Shown here piece after piece: positions 35,056-44,070 of a stretch of 64,000 bases of DNA. The notes below the pieces were generated by a model. It ran no database searches and was not told where the DNA came from. It was given only the letters and a program-made list of their open reading frames with translations. The stretch comes from Antarcticimicrobium sediminis (GTDB lineage: Bacteria > Pseudomonadota > Alphaproteobacteria > Rhodobacterales > Rhodobacteraceae), in the NCBI RefSeq assembly GCF_004348975.1, contig NZ_SMFP01000010.1:1-64000 (forward strand), written 5' to 3'. How positions within the stretch are numbered: position 1 is the first letter of the stretch; each line of letters starts with the position of its first letter. A program made the position numbers and the translations under genes.

Positions 35056-36033
35056 ATGACCAAGCTGGTCGATATCCAGAACCTCAACGTGTGCTTCAAG
35101 GGCAAGCGCACGGTGCACGCGTTGAACGACGTCTCGCTGGCGATGGAGCAGGGCGAGACGCTGGCGCTTCTGGGCGAAAGCGGCTCTGGCAAGTCGGTGA
35201 CGCTGAAGACGCTGCTCGGGCTGCTGCCGCCGAAACGCACGCAGATCGACGGCAAGATCGCGGTCAACGGCATTGATGTCATGTCGTTGCGCGGAAAGGC
35301 GCTGCAACGCTATCGCGGCGGCGAGGTCTCGATGGTGTTTCAGGAACCGGCGCTGGCGCTGGACCCGGTCTATACCGTCGGCCACCAGATTGCCGAGGCT
35401 GTGATGCGCCACAAGGGCGTGAACAAGGCCGAGGCGATGTCCACGGCGCTCGACATGCTGGACCGGGTGCGCATCCCCTCCGCCAACCGGCGTCTGCATA
35501 CCTATCCGCACGAGCTGTCCGGCGGCATGCGGCAGCGGGTGATGATCGCGCTGGCGCTGGCCTGTCGTCCGCGCCTGCTGCTGGCGGATGAGCCGACCAC
35601 CGCGCTGGACGCAACGGTGCAGATCCAGATCCTGCTGCTGCTGCGCGAGTTGCAGAAAGAGTTCGGCATGGGGGTGATTTTTGTCACCCACGACATCGGC
35701 GTCGCGGTGGAAATTTCCGAGCGGATCGCGGTGATGTACGCCGGTCAGATCATCGAGGAGGGCACCACGCGCGAGATCATCCGCGATGCCCGCCATCCCT
35801 ATACCCGGGGGCTGCTGGCGGCGAACCTGCATGATGTCGCCCGGGGCGAGAGGCTGAACGCCATCCCGGGGGCGCCGCCAGCGCTGGAGGTGCGGCCCGA
35901 AAGCTGCCCCTTTGCGCCGCGCTGCCCGGTCGCCATGGCCGAATGCCGCGCCGCGCTGCCGCCGGTCTTTCACCCCTCCGATCGCCGCCGCGTCGCCTGC
36001 CTGCGCGCCGCCGAGCCCATCGCAGCGGAGTAA
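35056..36033 (+). CDS. Peptide-type ABC ATP-binding protein (DppD-like)
   Basis: A 325-residue ATPase with Walker A GESGSGKS, a signature reading LSGGMRQR and Walker [13 protein letters not shown]. The C-terminal [14 protein letters not shown] motif is the expected cysteine cluster. A strong ribosome binding site (AGGAGGAGG) precedes the ATG at 35056, and a run of noncoding sequence separates it from the previous ATPase. It completes the importer, normally heterodimeric with the DppF-like subunit. Confidence 0.92.
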   Translation: MTKLVDIQNLNVCFKGKRTVHALNDVSLAMEQGETLALLGESGSGKSVTLKTLLGLLPPKRTQIDGKIAVNGIDVMSLRGKALQRYRGGEVSMVFQEPALALDPVYTVGHQIAEAVMRHKGVNKAEAMSTALDMLDRVRIPSANRRLHTYPHELSGGMRQRVMIALALACRPRLLLADEPTTALDATVQIQILLLLRELQKEFGMGVIFVTHDIGVAVEISERIAVMYAGQIIEEGTTREIIRDARHPYTRGLLAANLHDVARGERLNAIPGAPPALEVRPESCPFAPRCPVAMAECRAALPPVFHPSDRRRVACLRAAEPIAAE

Positions 36034-36385
36034 CCTGTGCCGATCGGGCCGCGCGGCGCCGACCTGCCGCTGATCCGGCTGGCGTTGTCGCTGGTCGAGG
36101 TCGAAGCGGTGCCCGAATGGCACCGCGCCCTTCTCTACGACGCGCGAATCAATAGGCCAACAGAATCCGTTGGACAGGCTGAAACGGTCCATCTGGTAAA
36201 AGAGACTGACCGATCCGAGGCTTTCGCATTGCCTGTTTCGGCGCGCCTCACCAGAACGGGAAACGCAAGGGGAAATTCAGGGAAATCAAGTCCGTAGTAC
36301 TACGTAAAGCCCGTGGTTTGGTGAACCAAGCTACTTGTTTCTGCCAGAATCGGCGATATTGTCGCGGCGAAGAGGGAGGGTTGCG
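36034..36385. other. Junction region with a truncated ORF and two palindromes
   Basis: A frame from a GTG at 36037 to 36297 starts 3 bases after the ABC operon and looks GC-rich and gene-like for about 37 codons (LPLIRLALSLVEVEAVPEWH), then changes in base composition near 36150. I think a sixth operon gene was cut here by a rearrangement. I cannot name its family. The rest holds the palindromes before the TRAP operon. Confidence 0.4.
36293..36329. promoter_or_regulatory. Two palindromes upstream of the second TRAP operon
   Basis: CGTAGTACTACG (36293-36304) is a perfect 12-base palindrome. TTGGTGAACCAA (36318-36329) has 5-base arms TTGGT and ACCAA around GA, the TGGT-N2-ACCA form bound by GntR-FCD repressors. 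They lie 56-93 bases before the ATG of dctQ. No GntR gene adjoins, so the cognate regulator would act in trans. Confidence 0.5.
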
Positions 36386-36886
36386 ATGTTGTTTCAATTC
36401 ATCGACCGAATAAATGAGGTCGTCGGTAGGATCGTCTCGATTGTGGCGATCATATTCGGGGCGATCATCATCTATGACGTTTTCATGCGCTATGCGCTGA
36501 ACGATCCGACCCGCTGGGCCTTCGACGTTACCAGACAGCTTTATGGCTTTTATTTCGTCATGCTCGGGGGATATGCGCTTCGTCATCAGGCGCATGTGCG
36601 GGTCGATCTGATCACAGAGATGCTCGCGGCGACGCCACGGCGCTGGGTGGAAGCAGCCGGATATGTGATCTTCTTCTTCCCCTTCGCTTGGGTTTTCATG
36701 ACCCGGTCCTATGAATTCGGGATGCGATCCTATGCGCAGGGCGAGACCACCTATGGCTCGGTGCAGCTGCCGGTCTATCCGTTGAAGATGGCCATGGCCT
36801 TGGCGGCGGCCCTGCTGCTTTTGCAAGGGATCTCGGAATTCCTCAAACTCGTTCTTAACCGTCAGGAGACGCCCAGTGACGCCTGA
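36386..36886 (+). CDS. dctQ: TRAP small permease (DctQ-type), second system
   Basis: A 166-residue membrane protein with four hydrophobic segments. The RYALNDPTRWAFDVTRQLYGFYFVMLGGYALR block is typical of the DctQ branch that serves TakP/mannitol-type systems. GAGGGAGGG precedes the ATG. The following dctM start overlaps its end by 11 bases. Confidence 0.88.
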   Translation: MLFQFIDRINEVVGRIVSIVAIIFGAIIIYDVFMRYALNDPTRWAFDVTRQLYGFYFVMLGGYALRHQAHVRVDLITEMLAATPRRWVEAAGYVIFFFPFAWVFMTRSYEFGMRSYAQGETTYGSVQLPVYPLKMAMALAAALLLLQGISEFLKLVLNRQETPSDA

Positions 36887-38198
36887 AATCATCGCATTGT
36901 GCATGTTCGGCCTGCTGCTGCTGGGTCTGTTCATGGGGCATCCGCTGTCCTTTGTGCTTGGCGGCACCGCCGTTCTGGGGGCGCTGATCGCTGGCAAGCC
37001 GATGGTGCTGGGGATCGTGATCAACCGGATTTTCGGCGATGTGCTGAATAACTTTACGCTGATCGCTATTCCGCTCTTTATTCTAATGGCGCGATTCCTG
37101 TCCGACTCTGGCGTGACCGACAAGATGTTCGAGTCGTTGCGGCTGCTGTTGTCGAACGTGCGCGGTGGGCTGGCGCTGGCCGTGGTGTTCATTTCGATCC
37201 TGCTGGCCGCCACCACCGGGATCATCGGGGCCTCGATCACCGTGATGGGGGTGATGGCGCTGCGCCCGATGCTGCAATACGGCTATAGCCCGACCCTGAC
37301 GACCGGGGTGATCGCGGCCTCAGGCTGCCTTGGCATTCTCATTCCGCCGTCGATCATGCTGATCCTGATGGCCAGCTATTCCCCCCTGTCCGTGGGCGAG
37401 CTGTTTGCCGGTGCCATGGTTCCCGGGGTGGTGCTGGGCCTGCTCTATGCGGTCTGGGTGTTCATTGTCGCGGTGGTGCGCCCTGACATGGCCCCGGCGG
37501 TAGAGCCGGACGAGAAAATCAGCAAACCGGCGCTGATGCGGATGCTGGCTATCGAAGCAGTGCCGCCGCTGGTGCTGATCCTCGGCATTCTCGGTTCGCT
37601 GCTGGCCGGGATCGCGACCGCGACCGAAGCCTCGGCCATCGGGGCGGCGCTGGCGCTGGTCATCGTGATCATGCGGCGCAAGTTCAGCTGGTCCAACTTC
37701 TACGGTGCGATGCTGGAAACCGGGCGGACCTCGGCGATGATCCTGTTCATCGTGGTCGGTGCGACCGCCTTTACCGGGGTGTTCAATATCACCGGCGGGT
37801 TGCGCGCCACGCAAGAGATCATCCGGAACCTCGATATGGCGCCTTGGCTGCTGATCGCGATGATGATGTTCATCGTCTTCATTCTGGGCGCCTTTCTGGA
37901 CTGGACCGGGATCGTCCTGTTGTCGTTCCCGATCTTCCTGCCCATCGTGCAAGAGATGGACGTCAGCTTGCTGTGGTTCGTCGTCTTGATGTCGGTCGTG
38001 CTGCAGACCTCGTTCCTGACGCCACCGTTCGGATATGCGCTGTTCTATCTGCGCGCCATCGCGCCCAGATCGGTGAAAACGTCTCAGATCATCATCGGTG
38101 TTCTGCCCTTCATCGGGCTGATCCTGATGATGTGCGTGGCGATCGCCCTGTTCCCGCAGCTGGTCACCTGGCTGCCCGAAACGCTTTATTCCAAGTAA
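36876..38198 (+). CDS. dctM: TRAP large permease (DctM-type), second system
   Basis: A 440-residue protein with about twelve membrane segments. IAIPLFILMARFLSDSGV, GCLGILIPPSIMLILMASYSP and SFLTPPFGYALFYLR are the family motifs. It starts with GTG inside the dctQ reading frame end, consistent with coupling. It imports a substrate delivered by the binding protein encoded next. Confidence 0.93.
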   Translation: MTPEIIALCMFGLLLLGLFMGHPLSFVLGGTAVLGALIAGKPMVLGIVINRIFGDVLNNFTLIAIPLFILMARFLSDSGVTDKMFESLRLLLSNVRGGLALAVVFISILLAATTGIIGASITVMGVMALRPMLQYGYSPTLTTGVIAASGCLGILIPPSIMLILMASYSPLSVGELFAGAMVPGVVLGLLYAVWVFIVAVVRPDMAPAVEPDEKISKPALMRMLAIEAVPPLVLILGILGSLLAGIATATEASAIGAALALVIVIMRRKFSWSNFYGAMLETGRTSAMILFIVVGATAFTGVFNITGGLRATQEIIRNLDMAPWLLIAMMMFIVFILGAFLDWTGIVLLSFPIFLPIVQEMDVSLLWFVVLMSVVLQTSFLTPPFGYALFYLRAIAPRSVKTSQIIIGVLPFIGLILMMCVAIALFPQLVTWLPETLYSK

Positions 38199-38215
38199 CC
38201 TGAGGAGGATGTGTA

Positions 38216-39307
38216 ATGACGATTAAGACAAATGTAATGGCGGGCCTCGCACTGGCTGCCGGGATTGCAACGCAGTCTGCGGCCCAGGACAGCTGGACCA
38301 TGACCACCACTTGGCCGACCTCGCTCGAGCTGATCGAGATGGACAAGCATTTCGTCGAGCTGGCCAACAAGCTGACCGGGGATGATCTGACCATCGAATT
38401 CTTTGAAGGCGGCGCGCTTGTTCCCGCTGGTGAAGTCTTTGGGGCGGTTGAATCCGGCACCATTCAGGCCGGGGCAGACTGGCCGGGTTACTGGGCTGGC
38501 CGCAACTCCGCATTCTCGCCGCTGGCAACCACGGCGAGCCTGTTCAACGCGGTCGACTACGTCAACTGGATCGAACAGTGGGGTGGTGCGGATCTTTATA
38601 ACGAGATCTATGGCAAGTTCGGCATGGTTTACCTGCCCTATGGCGTGACCAACAACGAATCCGGCTTCCGCACCAACGAAAAGATCGTCACGCTGGACGA
38701 CCTCAAAGGCAAACGCTTGCGCCTTTCCGGTCTGGAGCAAGGCCGTCTGTTGGAAAAACTGGGCGGCAGCCAAGTGTCCATGGCCGGTGGCGAAATCTAT
38801 CAGTCGCTGGAACGTGGTGTGATCGACGGGGCCGAATTCTCGACCCCCAACGTCGACTTCTCCGGCGGCTTCCAGCAGGTCACCAAGTATTGGGCGACAC
38901 CGGGCTGGCACCAGTCCGCGTCGATCTTTGGCGTGATGATCAACAAGGCGTCCTGGGATGCCCTGTCGCCGGAAACGCAGGACGATCTGAAGGTCGCGGC
39001 ACAAGCCAACCTGATCTGGTCGCTGTCCTTTACCGAAAAACGGGCCACCGAAGCTTACCAGCAGTTCATTGACGCCGGGATCGAGATCACGCGCTATGAT
39101 GACGCGACCCTCGCCAAGGTGCAGGAAATGGCCAACGTCGTGATCGAGGAGACCGCTTGCGAAAACCCCGATTCCGCAAAGGTCTATCTGAGCCAGCTCG
39201 AGTATCTGGCGGATTACGCCAAATGGCGTGACGCCTCGGCCCCGTTCAACCTGGGCCGGACGCCGAACGGCCCGGATATCGAAAAGATCCGCGCCTGCGC
39301 GAACTGA
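38216..39307 (+). CDS. TRAP substrate-binding protein (TakP-like), second system
   Basis: A 363-residue periplasmic protein with a signal peptide (residues 1-23, cleavage near SAAQ). GRNSAFSPL, the KGKRLRLSGLEQGRLLEKLGGS block with the ligand-binding arginine, and GVIDGAEFSTPNVDFSGGFQQVTKYW match the TakP/SmoM-like branch that binds 2-keto acids or related carboxylates. Unlike the first TRAP operon, the binding-protein gene comes last. Followed by a strong terminator. Relation to the surrounding hydrolase genes is unclear. Confidence 0.9.
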   Translation: MTIKTNVMAGLALAAGIATQSAAQDSWTMTTTWPTSLELIEMDKHFVELANKLTGDDLTIEFFEGGALVPAGEVFGAVESGTIQAGADWPGYWAGRNSAFSPLATTASLFNAVDYVNWIEQWGGADLYNEIYGKFGMVYLPYGVTNNESGFRTNEKIVTLDDLKGKRLRLSGLEQGRLLEKLGGSQVSMAGGEIYQSLERGVIDGAEFSTPNVDFSGGFQQVTKYWATPGWHQSASIFGVMINKASWDALSPETQDDLKVAAQANLIWSLSFTEKRATEAYQQFIDAGIEITRYDDATLAKVQEMANVVIEETACENPDSAKVYLSQLEYLADYAKWRDASAPFNLGRTPNGPDIEKIRACAN

Positions 39308-39332
39308 TCCAGACTTTTTGATCCAAACACGG

Positions 39333-39364
39333 AAAGGCCCGCTGGTTCAGCGGGCCTTTTCTTT
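39333..39364 (+). terminator. Intrinsic terminator of the second TRAP operon
   Basis: AAAGGCCCGCTG (39333-39344) and CAGCGGGCCTTT (39348-39359) pair perfectly around GTT, followed by TTTTCTTT on the plus strand. The mirror A-run also makes it usable for leftward transcripts, which end nearby at 39414. Confidence 0.93.
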
Positions 39365-39413
39365 ATCTGATGGGTGATGTCTGATGCGGCCTTGGCCCTA
39401 TCGCTGCCCCGCG

Positions 39414-40043
39414 TTAGCTGCCCTGCTCTGGCGGATAGGTCAGGCGGGTCATCTGGAACATCTCACCGCCCGCCTTGTACCAGCCGCTGCCATGCATCCG
39501 CGCAATCAGATCCAGCGCCGGGGTGTCCACATGGCCCCGCTCGGCATCCAGCAGAAAGCGGTCGGCGATATGGATCGCGACCACCCGACCGATCACGACC
39601 ATCTGTTTTGGCCCGGTCATCACGGCGCTGAGCAATCGGCATTCAAACGACACCGGCGCTTGCGCCAGTCGCGGTGGCGCGACAAGGGACGACGGCATGG
39701 TGTCCAGCCCGGCAAGCGTCACCTCGCTGACGTCGCGCGGGGCATCTATCGCGGTCGTGTTCATCTGCTCGGCCATGTCGCGCGCCACCAGATTGACCAC
39801 GAATTCGCCACTGGCCGAGATATTCTCGGCGGTGTCCTTCAGCCCCTTCACGGGATCGCGCAACAGGCCCAGCGCCACGGTGGGCGGCTCATGCCCCATG
39901 ACGTTGAAAAAGCTGTAGGGCGCGGCATTGTCCACGCCTGCCACCGACCGCGTGGTGACCCATGCGATCGGGCGCGGCGTGACCGTCGCTGTCAGCAGCT
40001 TGTAGACGAAAGCCTCGGGGTGCGCGGCGCAGTCGTAAAACAT
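39414..40043 (-). CDS. Flavin reductase / FMN-binding protein, second copy
   Basis: A 209-residue homologue of the protein at 4287-4913, with shared blocks ATVTPRPIAWVT, NAAPYSFFNVMG, FVVNLVARDMAEQMN and the C-terminal LIARMHGSGWY. FMN-dependent reductase or an FMN-binding enzyme. It follows the truncated FAH gene by 10 bases, the same gene types as in the first operon but here directly adjacent, and converges on the TRAP operon terminator. It would be transcribed from the spermidine-type ABC operon or an internal promoter. Confidence 0.85.
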   Translation of the reverse strand: MFYDCAAHPEAFVYKLLTATVTPRPIAWVTTRSVAGVDNAAPYSFFNVMGHEPPTVALGLLRDPVKGLKDTAENISASGEFVVNLVARDMAEQMNTTAIDAPRDVSEVTLAGLDTMPSSLVAPPRLAQAPVSFECRLLSAVMTGPKQMVVIGRVVAIHIADRFLLDAERGHVDTPALDLIARMHGSGWYKAGGEMFQMTRLTYPPEQGS

Positions 40044-40053
40044 GGCGCGCCGC

Positions 40054-40941
40054 TCAGCCGCGTAAGCCGCCGGTCTCGGCGGGGCCGGCGGCGATCACCG
40101 GGTTGCGCAAGGTGCCGATCCCCTCAATGCCCGCCTCGATCACATCGCCGGGCCACAGCCATTCCTGCGGATCACGCCCCGCGCCGACTCCTTCGGGCGT
40201 GCCGGTCGCGATGATATCGCCGGGCTCAAGCGTGATGCCGTGGCTCAGGTCCGCGATCAGGGCGGGGATCTTGAAATACATATGCCGGGTGTTCGAACGT
40301 TGCTTTTCCACCCCGTTGACGGTCAGCCACAGGTCAAGCCCGTGCGGGTTGTCGATCTCATCCGCCGTCACGATCATCGGGCCGAACGGCGCATAGCTGT
40401 CCATCCCCTTGGAATAGATCCACTGGCCCGCCCGGCGGTTGTCGCGGGCCGAGATGTCGATCATCACCGAATAGCCCCAGACATGATCCATCGCCGCGCC
40501 TTCGCTGACCTTGGTGGCGCGGTTGCCGATGATCACCGCCAGTTCCACCTCCCAATCGAGTTGCCGGGTCATGGTGATGTCGTGCTGCACCGGTGCGCCG
40601 GGGCCGGTCACGGCGGTTGGCGGCTTGGAGAAAATCACCGGCTCGCTCGGCATTTCCTTGGCGGTATCCAGCGCGCGGCTCGATTCCTCCACATGCTCGG
40701 CATAGTTCAACCCGATGCCAAAGATGTTCTTGCGCGGGCGCGGGATCGGCGCCAGCAGGGTGACATTGGCCAGCGGCCGCGCCGTGCCCATCGGCCAGAG
40801 GTTGCTTTGATCATACAGCATCGCCTGCAGCGCCTCGAGGCCGGGGCGGCCAAGATCGATCAACGCCAGCATTGTGGCGGGCAGGGGCTGGCCAATAGCC
40901 GCGCCAAGCGCCGCAACATCCACCACGATATCGTCCAGCAC
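40054..40941 (-). CDS. FAH-family hydrolase, 5'-truncated second copy
   Basis: Homologous to the enzyme at 6739 from residue 16 on (LGVVLDDIVVDVAALG; NIFGIGLNYAEHVEE; metal ligands in DWEVEL and MIDISARDN; GDIIATGTPEGVGAG), so the catalytic domain is complete. Family similarity continues about 10 codons upstream of the GTG at 40941 (AADDAGRLG), then meets an in-frame stop at 40981-40983 exactly where the normal MKLVTY-type start should be. The start and promoter have been deleted. Translation from GTG might still give a 295-residue protein, but expression would depend on read-through from the ABC operon. Confidence 0.75.
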   Translation of the reverse strand: MLDDIVVDVAALGAAIGQPLPATMLALIDLGRPGLEALQAMLYDQSNLWPMGTARPLANVTLLAPIPRPRKNIFGIGLNYAEHVEESSRALDTAKEMPSEPVIFSKPPTAVTGPGAPVQHDITMTRQLDWEVELAVIIGNRATKVSEGAAMDHVWGYSVMIDISARDNRRAGQWIYSKGMDSYAPFGPMIVTADEIDNPHGLDLWLTVNGVEKQRSNTRHMYFKIPALIADLSHGITLEPGDIIATGTPEGVGAGRDPQEWLWPGDVIEAGIEGIGTLRNPVIAAGPAETGGLRG

Positions 40942-40970
40942 GACACCAAGGCGACCCGCGTCATCGGCGG

Positions 40971-41120
40971 CGGCGCGATGTCAGAGCCCAGCACAAGGCG
41001 ATCATGGATGCCGCGCAGCGGGACGCGGATCGGGCGGCGGATCTGCTGGCGGCGCATTACCGCGAAACCGGGCGATTTCTAGAACAGGTTTTGCACGACG
41101 CGGAGATCGCCACGTCCTGA
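40971..41120 (+). pseudogene. GntR-FCD regulator remnant (C-terminal ~50 codons)
   Basis: The frame encodes RRDVRAQHKAIMDAAQRDAD, then LLAAHYRETGRFLEQVL and a stop at 41118. This is the end of an FCD domain and closely matches the end of the regulator at 8967-9662 (EHRRLADAA, LLTHHYLETGRYLESVL). The DNA-binding domain and most of FCD are gone. The fragment points away from, and abuts, the broken start of the FAH gene, so one deletion removed both gene starts and their shared promoter. Confidence 0.82.
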
Positions 41121-41174
41121 CCTGCAGCCCGGATGTGTCCCCGCCCCGAATGCACCGGGGCAGGGGGCTTCGCG

Positions 41175-42026
41175 TCAGGTGCGGCGCTGGGCAAAGATCA
41201 TGATCAGCGCCAGCCCACTGGACACCAGCATCAGCAACAGCGACACCGCGTTGAGCAAGGGGGTGGACCCCTCTTTCAGCCGGTCGAACATGGCAATCGT
41301 CAGCGGCGCGTCCGAGCCCACCAGCATCAGCGTGGTGTTGAAATTCTCAAAACTCATCAGGAAGGCCACCACAAAGGCCCCGATCATCGCCGGCATCAGA
41401 TAGGGCAGGGTGACCGTGCGCACGGCGGTCAGCCGGTTCGCTCCGAGGTTCAGCGCGGCTTCTTCCAGCGTCTGGTCGAACTTCTGCAACCGCGCCGCGA
41501 TCACCAGCGTCGAGATGGTGGCGACAAACGAGAATTGCCCAAGGATCACCAGTGTCAGACCGGGGCGCAGCGCGTCCACATCCCATTGCGCCAGATCCCA
41601 CAGCCCTTCGGCCGCGCGGCTGGAAGCGACAAGGATCGAAATGCCCAGAACGATCCCCGGGATCACCAGCGGCAGCAACATGAGAACATAAAGCACCCCC
41701 TGCCCGGGGAAGCGGTAGCGGTTGAACAGGAAGGCGTTGGACAGCCCGACGCCGACCGACAGGATCGACACGAAAACGGCAACGAACGCCGAGGTGCCGA
41801 TCGAGCGCAGGATGGGGCGTTCGTTAAACACGCCGATCATCGGCCGCTCTGCGCCAAAGAACCAGTTCCAGGTGAACCCCTCCCACGGCAGCGACGGGAA
41901 CTGGCTGTCGTTGAAGGCGAACACCGCGACCACCACCAGCGGCAGCGCAAGAAAGATGAAGAACAGCGCGATATAGGCCGTGTAACTGGCCGTGAGAAAG
42001 CGGGATTGGGGAATCGAGGGGATCAT
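41175..42026 (-). CDS. Spermidine/putrescine-type ABC permease (PotC-like)
   Basis: A 283-residue permease with six segments. Landmarks are FNDSQFPSLPWEGFTWNWF, an EAA loop EEAALNLGANRLTAVRTVTLP and the LIPGIVLGISIL region. This family imports polyamines, but also opines, phosphonates and other amines in alphaproteobacteria. Last of four genes in the order binding protein, ATPase, PotB, PotC. Confidence 0.9.
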   Translation of the reverse strand: MIPSIPQSRFLTASYTAYIALFFIFLALPLVVVAVFAFNDSQFPSLPWEGFTWNWFFGAERPMIGVFNERPILRSIGTSAFVAVFVSILSVGVGLSNAFLFNRYRFPGQGVLYVLMLLPLVIPGIVLGISILVASSRAAEGLWDLAQWDVDALRPGLTLVILGQFSFVATISTLVIAARLQKFDQTLEEAALNLGANRLTAVRTVTLPYLMPAMIGAFVVAFLMSFENFNTTLMLVGSDAPLTIAMFDRLKEGSTPLLNAVSLLLMLVSSGLALIMIFAQRRT

Positions 42027-42039
42027 TTGTACAGGTTCC

Positions 42040-42897
42040 TCAGCCCATTGTCTTTTCTAGCGACTGGCCGGTCAGCTTGAGCATGCCCCAGACGATGGTC
42101 GAGGACAGGATCAGCAGCATAAAGCCAAACGCCGCGCCCAACTCCCAGTTGAAGCGGACGATGAACTGGGAATAGATCAGCTCTGTGAACCACAGGCTGT
42201 CCTTGCCGCCCAGCATGGTCGGCGTCAGATAATTTCCAAGGCTCAGCATGAACACCACGATGCAGCCCGACACGATGCCCGGCATGGCGTGCGGGATCAC
42301 GATCTCGCGCAGCACGCTCAGCCCGTTGCCGCCCAGATCATAGCCCGCCTCGATCACCTCGTCCGGCAGGCTTTCCAACGTCGTGACCAGCGGCACCACC
42401 ATGAACAGCATCGAGGTATAGACCAGCCCGACCATGATCGCGGCGTCGTTGTACAGCAGCTCGACCGGGCCATCGGTCAGGTTCAGGTATTGCAGCAGCT
42501 TGGAGATGACGCCGGTTTCGCGCAGCAGGATCATCCAGCCGAAGGTGCGCACAAGTTCCGACACCCAGAACGGCACCAGACACAGCAGGAACAACGCCGA
42601 GCGTACCCGCCCGCGCGCCATCTTGGCGATGTAGTAGGAGACCGGAAAGGCGATCAGCAGGGTGATCGCGGTGGCCATGATCGACATCACCGCCGTGCGC
42701 ACAAAGGTGCGCAGATACAGCGGTTCGCTGAAAAAGGTAAAATAGTTGGCAAGGCTGGTCTGATATTGCCCGACGCCGATACGTTCGCGCAGCGACACCA
42801 GCAGCATGTCCACATGCGGGATCAAGATCAGCAGCGTCAGCCACAGCAGCAGCGGCGACAGCAGCAGGAACAGCCCCAGTTTCGCTTGCGTGCGCAT
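42040..42897 (-). CDS. Spermidine/putrescine-type ABC permease (PotB-like)
   Basis: A 285-residue permease; the EAA loop reads EAGYDLGGNGLSVLREIVIP and the C-terminal part GNYLTPTMLGGKDSLWF is typical of PotB. Its ATG follows the ATPase stop without a gap (TGAATG), and the next permease gene starts 13 bases after its stop. Confidence 0.9.
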   Translation of the reverse strand: MRTQAKLGLFLLLSPLLLWLTLLILIPHVDMLLVSLRERIGVGQYQTSLANYFTFFSEPLYLRTFVRTAVMSIMATAITLLIAFPVSYYIAKMARGRVRSALFLLCLVPFWVSELVRTFGWMILLRETGVISKLLQYLNLTDGPVELLYNDAAIMVGLVYTSMLFMVVPLVTTLESLPDEVIEAGYDLGGNGLSVLREIVIPHAMPGIVSGCIVVFMLSLGNYLTPTMLGGKDSLWFTELIYSQFIVRFNWELGAAFGFMLLILSSTIVWGMLKLTGQSLEKTMG

Positions 42898-43998
42898 TCA
42901 GTGCCCTCCGGCGGCGAAACAATTGCCCTGCGCACCGGACCAGCCGATCTGCACCTCGGCACCCCGGGCGAGCCCGGCGAATTCGCCCGATTGCGGCAGG
43001 TTCACCTCGATCTCTTCGCGCCCTTCGGGGTCTTGCACGATGATCCGGCTGGCCGCGCCATTGAACAAAAGCGAGGTGACACGCCCGGTCATCCGGTTGT
43101 CGAAATGGTCCAGTTCTCCGGCGTCATGAGCGATCCGGATCGCTTCGGGGCGGACAAAGATCTGGGCCTTCTCACCGACACTCAGCACCCGTCCATGGCT
43201 AGCGCCGCGCAGCAGCAGCCCGCTGTCGGTGCGGATTTCAAGGCCGTCGCCATCGACCCGCGTGATCTCTCCGGCCCAGCGGTTGCTGTCGCCGACAAAG
43301 CCCGCGACAAAGGCGCTGTCGGGGCGATAGTACAGCTCGCGCCCGGTGCCGATCTGCTCGAACCGTCCATGGTTCATCACCGCGATCTGATCTGACATGA
43401 CCAGCGCCTCGGACTGGTCGTGGGTGATATAGACGAATGTGGTGTCAAATGCCGCTTGCAGCGCCTTGAGCTCGACCTTCATCCGCTCGCGCAGCTTGAG
43501 GTCCAGCGCGCCCAAGGGTTCGTCCAGCAGCAGCACGTCGGGTTCCAGCACCATGCAGCGGGCGATCGCCACGCGCTGTTTCTGCCCGCCCGACAGCTCA
43601 TCAACCTTGCGATTTCCGATGCCCGGCAGGCCGATGCGCTCCAGCGCTTCGTCGACCTTGCGGGCGATCTCGGGTTTGGGCAGCCCGTTGCGACGCAGCC
43701 CATAGCCGATATTCTCGGCGATGGTCATCATCGGGAACAGCGCCAGATGTTGGAATACCATGTTCACCGGGCGCTTGTTCGGCGGCGTGTTCAGGACCGA
43801 GCGATCCCGGATCTTTATGTCGCCGGAACTGGGATCAAGAAAGCCCGCGATCATGCGCATGATCGTGGTCTTGCCACAGCCCGAGGGCCCGAGGATGGAA
43901 AAGAACGAGCCCGGCGGCACATCGAACGAAACATTGTCCACCGCGGTCGTGGCGCCGAATTTCTTGACCAGGTTCAGGCATTCGAGATCTGGAGTCAT
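42898..43998 (-). CDS. Spermidine/putrescine-type ABC ATPase (PotA-like)
   Basis: A 366-residue ATPase. Walker A GPSGCGKTT, signature LSGGQKQR, Walker B VLLLDEPLGALD and switch His (ITHDQSEALVMSD) are intact; a C-terminal TOBE regulatory domain spans about residues 285-355. Energises the two permeases downstream. Confidence 0.93.
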   Translation of the reverse strand: MTPDLECLNLVKKFGATTAVDNVSFDVPPGSFFSILGPSGCGKTTIMRMIAGFLDPSSGDIKIRDRSVLNTPPNKRPVNMVFQHLALFPMMTIAENIGYGLRRNGLPKPEIARKVDEALERIGLPGIGNRKVDELSGGQKQRVAIARCMVLEPDVLLLDEPLGALDLKLRERMKVELKALQAAFDTTFVYITHDQSEALVMSDQIAVMNHGRFEQIGTGRELYYRPDSAFVAGFVGDSNRWAGEITRVDGDGLEIRTDSGLLLRGASHGRVLSVGEKAQIFVRPEAIRIAHDAGELDHFDNRMTGRVTSLLFNGAASRIIVQDPEGREEIEVNLPQSGEFAGLARGAEVQIGWSGAQGNCFAAGGH

Positions 43999-44021
43999 GG
44001 GGTCTTCCGGAATTGAATATA

Positions 44022-44049
44022 CGGCACCCGGGGTCTTGCCCGGGTGCCG
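44022..44049 (-). other. Intercistronic hairpin after the binding-protein gene
   Basis: CGGCACCCGGG (44022-44032) and CCCGGGTGCCG (44039-44049) form a perfect 11-base stem with a 6-base loop. It lies between the stop of the binding-protein gene and the ATPase start and lacks a T-run. Such hairpins protect the upstream mRNA and raise the ratio of binding protein to permease. Confidence 0.7.
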
Positions 44050-44070
44050 CTGATTTGGGTGTGCTGTGAT

